Positions 52,055 through 61,035 of a stretch of 64,000 nucleotides of DNA are shown piece by piece. Below the pieces are notes generated by a model, which did not search any database, had not been told where the DNA came from, and saw only the letters and a program-made list of their open reading frames with translations. The position numbers were made by a program, and so were the translations under genes. Within the stretch, counting starts at the first letter, position 1. Each line of letters opens with the position of its first letter. Source of the DNA: Hahella sp. HNIBRBA332 (lineage in GTDB: Bacteria; Pseudomonadota; Gammaproteobacteria; Pseudomonadales; Oleiphilaceae); the NCBI RefSeq assembly GCF_030719035.1, contig NZ_CP132203.1, forward strand, positions 2,790,001 through 2,854,000, given 5' to 3'.

Positions 52055-53239
52055 TCAAGCGCCGACGGCGATAAAGGCTTTCACCACCGCGTCGATGTCG
52101 CTTTCTTTCAGCCCCGCCACATTCAGGCGACCGCCGCCAACCAGGTACACGCCATGCTCCTGGCGCAGCGTCGCGATTTGCTCGTCGCTCAGACTGGTGA
52201 CGGAGAACATCCCTTTATGGCGTTTGAAGTAGTCAAAACGATCACTGCCGGTCGCAGCCTGGAACGCTGTCGCCAGCTGTTCACGCAGACGCTTGATGCG
52301 GGCGTTCATGTCTTGCAGTTCGGTTAACCAGGTTTCCTTCAACTGCGGATTGTTCAAAATCATGGCGACAATCGCCGCGCCGTGGTCCGGCGGCATGGTG
52401 TAAGTGGAGCGCGCCATTTCCAGAATACGGCCCCGCGCCTTCATGGTCTCTTCCGTGGTTTTGCCGATAACGATGGCCGCGCCGGTGCGCTCGCGATAGA
52501 GGCCAAAGTTTTTCGAGCAGGACGTGGCGATGATCATCTCTTCCACGCTGTCCGCAAGAATGCGCAAACCCGCGGCGTCTTCCATCAAGCCATCGCCGAA
52601 GCCTTGATAGGCGATATCGACGAACGGCAAAAACCCTTTCGAGTTGGTCAGTTCAGCAATGCGTTTCCAGGCGTCCAGAGAAATATCCGCGCCGGTGGGG
52701 TTGTGGCAGCAACCGTGCAGCAACAATACATCGCTCTCGCCCAATTGCTCGACCTGAGCCAGCATGGCGGCTTCGTCCACCGCTTTGGTTTCGGCGATAA
52801 AGTATGGGTACTCTTTCACGGTCAGGCCCGCCGCTTCCATCACCGGGCGGTGATTCACGTAACTGGGCGAGCTGATCCAGACGGTGGCGTCCGGGCGCGC
52901 CTGTTTCAGCAGATCCGCCAGCATACGCAACGCGCCGCTGGCGCCAGGCGTCTGCACGCCCGCAGCGCGGCTGTGCAGTTTAGTTCCCTGCAACAACAAA
53001 TCGACCATCGCCTTGTTGAAGACTTCGTCACCCGCCAGACCGACGTAGCTCTTCGATTGCTGAGTATTCGCCAGCACCAGTTGCGCCTCGCGCACGGCGG
53101 CCATGATCGGCGTTTGCCCCTCGCTGTTGCGGTATACGCCGATGCCCAGGTCGATCTTATTGGGTCGGGGGTCTTCCTTGAATGCAACGCTGATAGACAG
53201 GATCGGATCCTGCTTGGGGGCGCTTAAACGCTCGAACAT
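52055..53239 (-). CDS. aromatic/aspartate aminotransferase (TyrB/AspC type)
   Basis: A 394-residue class I aminotransferase. Begins MFERLSAPKQDPILSISVAFKEDPRPNKIDLGIGVY, typical of the AspC/TyrB subfamily. Pyridoxal lysine Lys243 in TSCSKNFGLYRERTGA; other landmarks are LLHGCCHNPTGADIS (with the family's NPTG) and FVDIAYQGFG. It converts aspartate, phenylalanine or tyrosine and 2-oxoglutarate; the exact preference cannot be read by eye. Single gene. Confidence 0.85.
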   Translation of the reverse strand: MFERLSAPKQDPILSISVAFKEDPRPNKIDLGIGVYRNSEGQTPIMAAVREAQLVLANTQQSKSYVGLAGDEVFNKAMVDLLLQGTKLHSRAAGVQTPGASGALRMLADLLKQARPDATVWISSPSYVNHRPVMEAAGLTVKEYPYFIAETKAVDEAAMLAQVEQLGESDVLLLHGCCHNPTGADISLDAWKRIAELTNSKGFLPFVDIAYQGFGDGLMEDAAGLRILADSVEEMIIATSCSKNFGLYRERTGAAIVIGKTTEETMKARGRILEMARSTYTMPPDHGAAIVAMILNNPQLKETWLTELQDMNARIKRLREQLATAFQAATGSDRFDYFKRHKGMFSVTSLSDEQIATLRQEHGVYLVGGGRLNVAGLKESDIDAVVKAFIAVGA

Positions 53240-53311
53240 GTTTCTTACTCCATCTGATAGAGTGATTGACGTTGGAAATTTAGTGACTTTCGGCGCCGCC
53301 GCTTAACCTGC

Positions 53312-54271
53312 TCAGGCTTTCTCCCGGTTCAGCAGGCCGCTGGCGCAAATGACGCCTGAGGTTACCAAGCCCAGTCCCAACAGGGAAGCAAATTCGACGC
53401 TTTCCTGTAACAAAACCGCCGCCAGCAAAGTGGCGCAAACAGGGGTCATAGAGCCAATGGCGGAGGTAATTTCGGCGCCCAGTCGCGAGATCGCAAAGCT
53501 ATACAGAAAGCCCGCTCCCAGCCCTACTCCAATGCCTTGCACCAGCATCTGCGCCGTTAACTCCATCATAGGCAAGCTGCTCCAGGCCAATTCCGGTTGT
53601 CGCCACAACGCCCAGACCAGCAGCAACGCCGCATTCGGCACAGTCACCACCGCCGCGGCCTCCAAGGGCTTCAAACCGCTTTGACGGACGGAAATCGTAA
53701 ACACCGCCCACATAGCGCTACAGAATAAGAACAGCACATGGCCGCGCCACAGATCGCCGGACGGATTGGACAAAGAGGAATAGAGAAAACAGGAGGCGCC
53801 CACCGCCACCGCCAGCAACCCATATCGGCGCCATACTGACAGCGGCTCCTTGAAGATCAGCACTGCCATACCGGTGACGAACAAGGGCGCAGCTCCGGGA
53901 ATCAATGTGCTGCCGTCCGCCACCGGGGCCCAGCCCATGGCGGCGGCGCTCAGCAGAAAGAACGGCAACCCTGCTCCCAGCATTACGCCCAGCAGGTACA
54001 GTTTGGGCGCTGCGAGAATGCGATGTCGGCGTTTAATTAACAAGGGCGTCAGAATAAGACCGGGAATACAGAAGCGAAACAAGGCGAGATCGAAAATCCC
54101 CAGGGGCGACAGCGCGCCAAACTTAAGGGAGAGAAAATAGCTGGACCAGATCAACACAGTGAGACAAGCAGCGCCGTAACCCAGCATTTTTTGCTTCGAG
54201 TCTGACAGGATGGGAGTGACTCGGGTCAGGGACGCCTCAGAGTGAGCGTTAATGGACGCACTGGCGGACAT
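53312..54271 (-). CDS. EamA/DMT-family transporter
   Basis: A 319-residue inner-membrane carrier with ten predicted helices in two EamA repeats (for example LTVLIWSSYFLSLKFGALSPLGIFDLALFRF and the second repeat EAAAVVTVPNAALLLVWALW). An N-terminal 25-residue cytosolic extension is present. Divergent from an Lrp-type regulator gene, the usual pairing for amino acid efflux, which suggests an amino acid-like substrate. Confidence 0.8.
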   Translation of the reverse strand: MSASASINAHSEASLTRVTPILSDSKQKMLGYGAACLTVLIWSSYFLSLKFGALSPLGIFDLALFRFCIPGLILTPLLIKRRHRILAAPKLYLLGVMLGAGLPFFLLSAAAMGWAPVADGSTLIPGAAPLFVTGMAVLIFKEPLSVWRRYGLLAVAVGASCFLYSSLSNPSGDLWRGHVLFLFCSAMWAVFTISVRQSGLKPLEAAAVVTVPNAALLLVWALWRQPELAWSSLPMMELTAQMLVQGIGVGLGAGFLYSFAISRLGAEITSAIGSMTPVCATLLAAVLLQESVEFASLLGLGLVTSGVICASGLLNREKA

Positions 54272-54408
54272 AGGGATGCCTCGTTAGTTGTTTTTCCCAT
54301 TATCATGGAAATTAAGAGGCGAAAACGGGCAACTTTCACGATCAAATAGCGCATAATTAGCTCATTAAGCCAAAAATTTATTTATTTGTAGTGATTGGAG
54401 CTAATCGC

Positions 54409-54876
54409 ATGCAGAGAGCAAATCTTGACCGGATAGACCGACAGTTATTGGATCTGTTGCAACAGGACGCCCGACTCACTACGGCGCAACTGGCGGATAA
54501 AGTCGGCCTTTCCGCCTCGCCTTGCGCCCGACGCGTCAGACACCTGGAGGAAAGCGGACTGATTCAGACCTACCGGGCGCAATTGGACAGAACCAAGCTG
54601 GGACTGGGCGTCACCATCTTCGTACATGTCCGTTTAAGCCGGCACACAGAGTCCGTGGTCGCCGACTTCGAAGAAAAGGTGCGCAATATGGACGAGGTCG
54701 TGAATTGCCACACCGTATCAGGTCCGTTCGACTACCTGTTGCAAGTGGTCAGCGCGGATCTGCCGGGTTACGAACGCTGGGTGCGCCGGCTGCAAAGCCT
54801 GCCCGCCGTCAATAACATCGACAGCAGCTTCGCCATCCGCTCCGTGAAAGAGCATGGCCCGCTCCCCATCTACTGA
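54409..54876 (+). CDS. Lrp/AsnC-family transcriptional regulator
   Basis: A 155-residue regulator. ATG 54409 is preferred because GGAG lies 9 bases upstream; an in-frame GTG at 54391 would add six residues. N-terminal helix-turn-helix (LDRIDRQLLDLLQQDARLTTAQLADKVGLSASPCARRVRHLEESGLI) followed by the RAM ligand domain (TIFVHVRLSRHTE through CHTVSGPFDYLLQVVSADL). Likely controls the divergent EamA-type gene, as such pairs usually do. Confidence 0.9.
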   Translation: MQRANLDRIDRQLLDLLQQDARLTTAQLADKVGLSASPCARRVRHLEESGLIQTYRAQLDRTKLGLGVTIFVHVRLSRHTESVVADFEEKVRNMDEVVNCHTVSGPFDYLLQVVSADLPGYERWVRRLQSLPAVNNIDSSFAIRSVKEHGPLPIY

Positions 54877-55190
54877 GCGCGGGTCAACGCCGTCCCGCCA
54901 ACTTGCATTTGGGAACACTTTGGGAGATGACAATAGCCTTCCCACTCCTATCAAAATACATTAATAAACATCACAACTAATTGTTTTAAAATAAATTAAA
55001 CAGATAATTACGGCTTATTCCAAACGAAATATCACCTACTCCTTAGTCCATCCTGGGTATTGGAGCAGCCGTCATCTTTTTACACTCTTGTTGTTTCGCT
55101 GCAGTGCGCCATGATTTTCATTGATGGCGGAAATCATCCGTACTGTCGCCCAAACCGCCCGGATATAAGAACAGCAGGAAGGAACTACAA
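54877..55190. promoter_or_regulatory. AT-rich intergenic region upstream of the polysaccharide lyase
   Basis: 314 bases, strongly AT-rich at 54950-55030, probably carrying the lyase promoter. Ribosome-binding site AAGGAA precedes the ATG at 55191. No repeat, hairpin or small gene identified. Confidence 0.4.
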
Positions 55191-56909
55191 ATGAACACCT
55201 CAAACATTCCCCCTATCCCGACGCCGCCCTGCGCCGTCGTTCGCAAACCGTGGCGCTCATCCGCCTCCGCCCTGGCGGCTACCTTCGCACTGACCGCTCT
55301 GGCCAGCGCCGTATCCATCGCCGAAGCCTCCGTCACGGTATCCGCCAACGGTCCCGGCGACACTTATGAACTCTTCTCCGAGCAACTTGGCGTCGATCCT
55401 GAAACCCCAGACTGCGGCCATGCCGGCAGACATATTGCGGAAGAATGGAATGCTGAGCTGAACACGCATGTATTCGCCTTTCTGGCTCATGTAGACGAAG
55501 ACGATGACCGCTGCATCAATAGCGACCGCCAGCGCACGGAGGTGAAAACAGCGTCTTCTTCACCCGACAATCTGAAAGGAACCCTAGGCGAAACACACAC
55601 TTACAGATGGAAGTTCAAGTTGGACTCAGGCTTCCAACCGTCCTCCAGCTTCACTCACGTCCACCAAATCAAAGGGGACGGCGGCGGCATGCCGTTGATA
55701 ACCTTGACGCCCCGCGCTGGCAGCCCCAACAAAATGGAGCTCATTCATAACTCGGACAGCGTCAATCTCGGTAAGGTCAACATCGTGGACCTGGAGCCCT
55801 TTATGGGGGAATGGGTGGAAGTCGTCGAAACCTCCCGCTTTGACGACCACGGAACCTACAGTATCCGCATCAAGCGTCTGCGCGATGGCCAGGAGTTGAT
55901 GTCCTGGAGTTCCAATGACATTGATATGTGGCTCAACGACAAGCCTTTCGTCCGCCCCAAGTGGGGCATTTATCGCAGTCTCAACAACAAATCCTCTCTG
56001 CGGGACGAAAAGGTGCTGTTTAACGATTTCTGCATCGCCGAGGGCGACGACCAATGTCCTGTAAATGGACCCGGCGACGGCGAACCCGACGTCACCACCA
56101 TAGAAGCAGAGACCGCCAACCTGCACGGTCAGACCAAAGTCCTGTCGAAATCCTTTATGTCCGGCGGAAAAGGCCTGGGCTACATAGGTAACGGCGATAA
56201 CTGGGCGGAGTTCAGAGTCAACGCCAAAAGCGCCGATTACTATCCCATGACGCTGCACTTCACCTCAGGCAAAACCCGCACCCTGTACTGGAGCGTCAAT
56301 GGAACAGGAGAGGATTCCGCCGCGTTGAATTCCGGCGGCTGGAGTCAGGTTAAGGCATACGAGGACAGCCTGTTCCTCGACGCCGGGGACAACGTCATAC
56401 GCTTCTACAACGCCAGCGCCTGGGCGCCGGATCTGGATAAAATCGAATTCGGCGCGCCCGCCGGAGGCGAACCGCCCAGCGACGGCGGCGCAACGACAGT
56501 AACCAATCTCGCCCAGGGCAAACCGGTTTCCTGCACCGATGCAGAGAACGGCAACGGCTGTAGCCGCGCCGTGGACGGCGATGTGGAGACGCGCTGGTCG
56601 GCGAAGTATTTTCCACAAGCGCTAACCGTGGATCTGGGCGCAAAGGCCCGAATCAGCGCGGTTGAATTAGTCGCCTACAAAGATCGCGCTTATCACTATG
56701 TGGTGGAAGTCAGCGACGCCGCGACGGGCCCCTGGACGCAAATTGTGGATCGCAACGATAACGCTACACCGGGAACCATTGATGCGCCCACTCGCGATGA
56801 CGTCGACGCAGAGGGGCGCTACGTGCGCATCCGCGTCAACGACGCCAATGTCTATGAGGGCGACTGGACCAGCTTGCTGGAGTTCCGCGTATTGGGCCTC
56901 CCTAAGTAG
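55191..56909 (+). CDS. secreted multidomain polysaccharide lyase
   Basis: A 572-residue protein with a long signal peptide (cleavage near residue 45, SIAEA). Domain 1 (about 50-285) is a jelly-roll lyase of the heparin-lyase-I/PL20-like type: RQRTEVKT, RWKFKLDSGFQPSSSFTHVHQIKGDGGGMPLITLTPR, WGIYRSLNNKSSLRDEKVLFNDFC. Domain 2 (about 297-425) is a CBM6/35-like sugar-binding module (TTIEAETANLHG, DLDKIEF). Domain 3 (about 440-571) is a discoidin F5/8C module (LAQGKPVSCTDAENGNGCSRAVDGDVETRWSA). Probably degrades an external acidic polysaccharide; the family number is a pattern-based guess. Confidence 0.75.
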   Translation: MNTSNIPPIPTPPCAVVRKPWRSSASALAATFALTALASAVSIAEASVTVSANGPGDTYELFSEQLGVDPETPDCGHAGRHIAEEWNAELNTHVFAFLAHVDEDDDRCINSDRQRTEVKTASSSPDNLKGTLGETHTYRWKFKLDSGFQPSSSFTHVHQIKGDGGGMPLITLTPRAGSPNKMELIHNSDSVNLGKVNIVDLEPFMGEWVEVVETSRFDDHGTYSIRIKRLRDGQELMSWSSNDIDMWLNDKPFVRPKWGIYRSLNNKSSLRDEKVLFNDFCIAEGDDQCPVNGPGDGEPDVTTIEAETANLHGQTKVLSKSFMSGGKGLGYIGNGDNWAEFRVNAKSADYYPMTLHFTSGKTRTLYWSVNGTGEDSAALNSGGWSQVKAYEDSLFLDAGDNVIRFYNASAWAPDLDKIEFGAPAGGEPPSDGGATTVTNLAQGKPVSCTDAENGNGCSRAVDGDVETRWSAKYFPQALTVDLGAKARISAVELVAYKDRAYHYVVEVSDAATGPWTQIVDRNDNATPGTIDAPTRDDVDAEGRYVRIRVNDANVYEGDWTSLLEFRVLGLPK

Positions 56910-56963
56910 CCTGAAGACAAGACGTCAAACTGATGGGACGGCGTGAGCCGTCTCATCCCCTTA

Positions 56964-58211
56964 CTACTCTGCAAGCGCAGTCTCATGAGCAGATTCACTT
57001 CCAGAAACATCCACAGAGTTGGCGACTGCCAACGCCTCCCTCACTATCGCAACGACATCCTCCCGCGACGCCAGCAACTGCTCGCCGCCGCGTCGACGCA
57101 CCACGACGGAGTCGTCCGCCATTTCCTGCACGCCAGCGATCAAAACCACCGGCGTTTTGTAACGCCTCAGCACTTTCATTTTTTTCCCCAGAGAAACATC
57201 GTCCAGGTCCATTTCAACGGGTAGGCCGTGACGCCTCAACAGTGCGACAATCCCCTCGCAATAGGCCGCGGCGTCCCGTCCTACTGACGCCGCCACCACC
57301 GGTTGCGGATGCACCCAGGCGGGCAGCGCCGCCTGATAAGACTCCAACAGCACGCCGATCCAACGCTCAATAGAGCCATACACAGCCTGATGCAGAATCA
57401 CCGGCCGGCGCCGTTCGCCTGCTGCGTCGATATAGTGCAGATCAAAGCGTTCCGGCATGTTGAAGTCCAACTGGATAGTGCCCATCTGCCATTGGCGGCC
57501 CTGCCCGTCCTTGAGCGCCAGTTCAATCTTGGGACCGTAAAAAGCGCCCTCGCCCTCCTGCCGAACAAACTCCGCGCCAGCCGCCGCACAGGCTTCCGCC
57601 AGCATGAGTTCAGCGCGCTCCCAATCTTCCGGCGCGCCAAAGTAGTCCCGCTGCGGGCGAGTGGATATGAATACCTGAGGGCGTCCGTATCCGTAATCTG
57701 CATACACACGCTCCGCTCTGCGCAAAAACGCCTGAATCTCTTCGCTGACCTGATCCCAGCGGCAGAAAACGTGGGCGTCGTCCTGAGTAAACTGACGCAG
57801 ACGCATCAGTCCATTCAAGGCGCCGGAGCGTTCATTGCGATGCACCGAGCCAAATTCGAACAAACGCAATGGCAGAGACCTGTAACTGCGCACGCCGCGC
57901 TTATAGAGCAGAATATGCGTCGGACAGGACATGGGCTTCAGCGCGTATTCCGGCTCATCGCCAAACCCGGCGCCGACAAACATGTCGTCAGCGTATTTTT
58001 CCCAATGCCCCGACGTCTCCCACAATTCCCGTTTCAAAAGCTGCGGTGTGGCCACTTCCTGAAAGCCTTCGGCTTCATAGGCGGCGCGAATATGGCTCTT
58101 TACCGTCCGGAACATCCGCCAGCCGCGCGGATGCCAGAACGCCATGCCGGGTCCCTGCGGTTCGGAATGAAATAAGTCGAGTTCTTCTGCAATATCGCGA
58201 TGATTTTTCAT
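56964..58211 (-). CDS. threonyl-tRNA synthetase paralog lacking TGS and editing domains
   Basis: A 415-residue protein that corresponds to only the catalytic and anticodon-binding domains of ThrRS (a normal bacterial enzyme is about 640 residues). The catalytic zinc ligands are conserved: Cys in KPMSCPTHI, His in FTQDDAHVFC and His in ILHQAVYGSIERW; motif 2 FEFGSVHRNERSGAL is intact and the C-terminal anticodon domain has LRRHGLPVEMDLDD. The missing N-terminal domains include the one that hydrolyses Ser-tRNA. AGGAGG precedes the start. The gene sits behind a threonine attenuator (58276-58387). Candidate roles: stress-induced backup or resistant ThrRS. A second, full-length ThrS is expected elsewhere in the genome. 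Confidence 0.85.
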   Translation of the reverse strand: MKNHRDIAEELDLFHSEPQGPGMAFWHPRGWRMFRTVKSHIRAAYEAEGFQEVATPQLLKRELWETSGHWEKYADDMFVGAGFGDEPEYALKPMSCPTHILLYKRGVRSYRSLPLRLFEFGSVHRNERSGALNGLMRLRQFTQDDAHVFCRWDQVSEEIQAFLRRAERVYADYGYGRPQVFISTRPQRDYFGAPEDWERAELMLAEACAAAGAEFVRQEGEGAFYGPKIELALKDGQGRQWQMGTIQLDFNMPERFDLHYIDAAGERRRPVILHQAVYGSIERWIGVLLESYQAALPAWVHPQPVVAASVGRDAAAYCEGIVALLRRHGLPVEMDLDDVSLGKKMKVLRRYKTPVVLIAGVQEMADDSVVVRRRGGEQLLASREDVVAIVREALAVANSVDVSGSESAHETALAE

Positions 58212-58275
58212 GGTTCGCCTCCTACGGCTTCATTGTCAGTACCAATGCAGGACCCTAAACGAAAACAAGAAGGCG

Positions 58276-58306
58276 AAAAAAAACCCTCCGGCTTTCGCTC
58301 GGAGGG
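58276..58306 (-). terminator. attenuator terminator in the ThrRS-paralog leader
   Basis: On the minus strand: CCCTCCG-(9-base loop)-CGGAGGG followed by T8, between the leader peptide and the synthetase gene. The 5' arm can alternatively pair with GGAGGG at 58331-58336 in the leader's last codons, giving an antiterminator. Confidence 0.8.
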
Positions 58307-58327
58307 CCCTTTTTCTTTAGACGCGCA

Positions 58328-58387
58328 CTACCCTCCAAGCCAGTTGGTGGTGGTGCGGGTGGTCGAAGAATGATTGATGTGTCTCAT
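58328..58387 (-). CDS. threonine attenuator leader peptide, 19 aa
   Basis: The minus-strand frame ATG...TAG encodes MRHINHSSTTRTTTNWLGG, with five threonines, all ACC, within six codons. Its last codons (GGA GGG TAG) form the arm that can pair with the terminator's CCCTCC. A ribosome stalled on the ACC codons would leave this arm free, block the terminator and allow expression; a ribosome that reaches the stop would cover it. No strong ribosome-binding site precedes either this ATG or the in-frame ATG twelve bases upstream, which is the main doubt. Confidence 0.75.
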   Translation of the reverse strand: MRHINHSSTTRTTTNWLGG

Positions 58388-58515
58388 GAGGGCAAACATA
58401 GCATCGAAATCAGTGCAGCAGCAATCCTGATGAGGAATAATTTTTAACGCACGATGGACGCCCTGCGGCGAAAAACTAAACTTTACTATGCAGTCGTTAG
58501 AAATGGAGGTCCGAT
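58388..58515. promoter_or_regulatory. divergent promoter region of ThrRS paralog and aminotransferase
   Basis: 128 bases between the leader peptide start and the aminotransferase ATG, so it must contain both promoters. The ribosome-binding site GGAGG for the aminotransferase is at 58505-58509. Confidence 0.5.
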
Positions 58516-60036
58516 ATGTCACGCACATTCGAGCGTCAAGACGCCCCTTTCACTTCCGATCGTTCTACTCCCGATAATTCCGATATTCCCGCTCCCCCCT
58601 TATATACGCCGTTTATGCGCCGTCACATTCGCGCTGCGGCGGATCACTTGCGCAATGATTCCGAACAATTGCGGCAATGCTCTCCCGAACAACAGCTGTA
58701 TCACCGCTATCTCGACGCCGGCGAGCCTCATGGCCCGCCGCTATACGCGGTAAAAGGCGAGCACTGGAACGGGGTCTGCCCAGGCTTTCTGGATTTCATC
58801 AACCAGTTCACTTTCCGGCCTGAAGATATGGGGTATGCAGAGTGTGGTTACGGCATTCAGCGTCATCGCGACTTCCTGCACCGCCTGATTCTGGTCGAGC
58901 ATGATCTGCATTCGTTGCAGCGAGGCTTCGCCGGCCGAATTGACGTCGGCTGTCTGGCGATGACGACGCGCATGGCCATGTACGATCTGGCGAAAGTCGC
59001 TTTCCGGCAGTTCAAGACCCGTTGGCCCGAAGCCACCCCGGTGGCGCTGGTTCCCACTCCCAGCTGGGACTATCGGGGGATTTTCAAAGACGTGGGTTTT
59101 GATGTGGTCTATCTACCCATCCGGCCACAACACGGCTGGCGGCCCAATCTGTCGGAATGGAAGGACATTATCGGCGACCTGCGCGGACTGCAAAGCCGGC
59201 GCATAGCGCTCGTCGTCAGTAATCCGCAGCATAATCCCACCGGCATGCAGTGGCCGACGGAAGTCACGCTGCACCTGTTGCAGGTTTGCGCCGAGGAGTC
59301 GGCTTATTTACTTCTGGATGACGCCTACTTCAACGTACACGACCCCAGAACGCCGATAGTGAACCATCTGAAAGCGCTCCTGCAGGCTTTTGATCAAAAC
59401 GGCGGAGACAATGCGCTGGTTCGCTCCGGCATGTTTGAGCGCTGGGTCTCCACACGTCCTTTCGGCAAGCAATTCAGTTGCAACACCATGGGCGTGGCGG
59501 CGATAACGACGTCCCCTCTGCTGTTACGGCAGTTGGCTCGCGAATCCTGGATCAACCGCTATCACTGCAATACCCACAACGCGGAAGTTATGTGCGCCTG
59601 GCTGGCCACACCGGACGCCGCCGATTGGACGGTAGAAACCGGGTTGCAGTACGCACGACAGAAAGAACATGTGAAGCAGTTCCTGGTGACGCAATTGGGC
59701 TGGCCGCAAGATGAGGTCTGCATCGGTCCCTCCACGTCTTATATGATATTCGCCGTGCCCGAGGTCTACCAAAAAGAGCCCGCCGGCATCGATCGCTTCC
59801 GCGACGACCTGTTCTACGCTACCGGCACAATGCTGTGCGCATCGCTATTCAATCAACAGGCCCCGGCCCCGTATGTGCGGCTTCACCTGGGAAGTCATCC
59901 CGATATCATTGATGAGATTTTGAGGCGCTGGAACGCAGGTGGATTGCACTACCGACAGAAGAGCCTATTTGCGGGACAGGACGCGCTCCAAACCCCGCTG
60001 CCTCCACAGCGCTTTCGAACTCAGGCTGAAAACTGA
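58516..60036 (+). CDS. fold-type I PLP-dependent aminotransferase-like protein
   Basis: A 506-residue class I/II-like aminotransferase, longer than usual by an N-terminal extension of about 60 residues. The pyridoxal lysine is probably Lys318 in TRPFGKQFSCNTMGVAA; upstream are VVSNPQHNPTGMQWP (the NPTG element) and YLLLDDAYFNVHDPR (the Asp that binds the pyridine N). Early TTRMAMYDLAKVAF occupies the phosphate-cup position. Subfamily not recognised. It is divergent from the threonine-attenuated synthetase, so a threonine-related or threonine-analogue substrate is an attractive but unproven idea. Confidence 0.7.
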   Translation: MSRTFERQDAPFTSDRSTPDNSDIPAPPLYTPFMRRHIRAAADHLRNDSEQLRQCSPEQQLYHRYLDAGEPHGPPLYAVKGEHWNGVCPGFLDFINQFTFRPEDMGYAECGYGIQRHRDFLHRLILVEHDLHSLQRGFAGRIDVGCLAMTTRMAMYDLAKVAFRQFKTRWPEATPVALVPTPSWDYRGIFKDVGFDVVYLPIRPQHGWRPNLSEWKDIIGDLRGLQSRRIALVVSNPQHNPTGMQWPTEVTLHLLQVCAEESAYLLLDDAYFNVHDPRTPIVNHLKALLQAFDQNGGDNALVRSGMFERWVSTRPFGKQFSCNTMGVAAITTSPLLLRQLARESWINRYHCNTHNAEVMCAWLATPDAADWTVETGLQYARQKEHVKQFLVTQLGWPQDEVCIGPSTSYMIFAVPEVYQKEPAGIDRFRDDLFYATGTMLCASLFNQQAPAPYVRLHLGSHPDIIDEILRRWNAGGLHYRQKSLFAGQDALQTPLPPQRFRTQAEN

Positions 60037-60039
60037 GCG

Positions 60040-61035
60040 TTAATCTTCCCGTTGCGGCAGGCCTTTAAGCGCCGCCGCAGGAAGAAATCGCTGCGACGCC
60101 GGAATAGCCTGATCCACCGGGATACCGGCGCCGCGGCATTCAAAATCCGGCGCATAGGCGTAATAGTGAGTGGTCAAATGCAGCCGGCTGCCGTCGTTCA
60201 GCATGAATTCCTGCTGGGACCAGCATTTGCCATAGGAAGGCGCCCCCGCAATGGGAACGTCCATATGCGTCTTCAGCGCGCCCGCCATGACTTCGCATGC
60301 GCTGGCGGTCAATTCGCTTTGCAGAATGACGCCGGGGGCTGGCGGGTGATTATCGGTTTTCTGGCTGTAATACTCATACTTTTCCCCATTGGCGGCAACC
60401 AACTCCGCGACTTTCTTGTCTTCGGGCAGCCAATCGGAAAGTATGTCGATGGTTTCGTATAAGTCGCCGCCCTGACAGTAACGCAGGTCCAACGTATACC
60501 CTTCCTTTAGCCTGACGCTAAGGCGATTGAGCGTCGCCCGTGAGGAGCGGGCGTCGATACGGAATAAAGTCAGTGTCTGTTGCGTCGCGTCGACGATCAT
60601 ATCCGGCGCATTGAAGGGCTCTAATCGCACCTGTCGGGACCATGTTTCTGACTCGTCTGGCCAGCGGCCTTCAACCAGGACGATTTCGCTATCAGGACTG
60701 ATTTTACCGGGGTTAAGCCAAATGAAAGGACGTTTGACTCCCGCTTGCTCCAAGCCGCCGTCCGGCAGTGGATAGATCAAACGCTGACGGCCAAGCGCGA
60801 ATTCCACGCCGCCCAGTCCACGCCGCGCCCGTTCGGGGGGAATCACTAAACCATAGGGGTCCATTAATGGAAGCAGTCGCGCCAAATCCTTGCGCTCCTG
60901 CAATAGCAGCGCCTTGGCGGCATCGCTCGCATACCAGTTATCGTTGACGATAGTGTCGAGAGAAGCGGCCGCCGCAGAAGCGCAGGCAGCCGCCAATAAC
61001 AGGCATGGAAGCGCAGAGCGTCTTCCCGGGATCAT
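60040..61035 (-). CDS. secreted S41-like peptidase (C-terminal processing type)
   Basis: A 331-residue protein with a signal peptide (cleavage near residue 24). The S41 landmarks are YTLDLRYCQGGDLYETIDILSDWL (compare LDLRxNxGG) and ELTASACEVMAGALKTHMDVPIAGAPSYGK, in which Ser245 and Lys270 are spaced 25 residues apart like the Ser/Lys dyad of CtpA and Prc (Ser430/Lys455 in Prc). The first Ser of the usual SASASE run is Thr here. No PDZ domain is visible. Its start overlaps the stop of the upstream lipoprotein gene by four bases, so it is the last gene of an envelope operon. Confidence 0.65.
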   Translation of the reverse strand: MIPGRRSALPCLLLAAACASAAAASLDTIVNDNWYASDAAKALLLQERKDLARLLPLMDPYGLVIPPERARRGLGGVEFALGRQRLIYPLPDGGLEQAGVKRPFIWLNPGKISPDSEIVLVEGRWPDESETWSRQVRLEPFNAPDMIVDATQQTLTLFRIDARSSRATLNRLSVRLKEGYTLDLRYCQGGDLYETIDILSDWLPEDKKVAELVAANGEKYEYYSQKTDNHPPAPGVILQSELTASACEVMAGALKTHMDVPIAGAPSYGKCWSQQEFMLNDGSRLHLTTHYYAYAPDFECRGAGIPVDQAIPASQRFLPAAALKGLPQRED

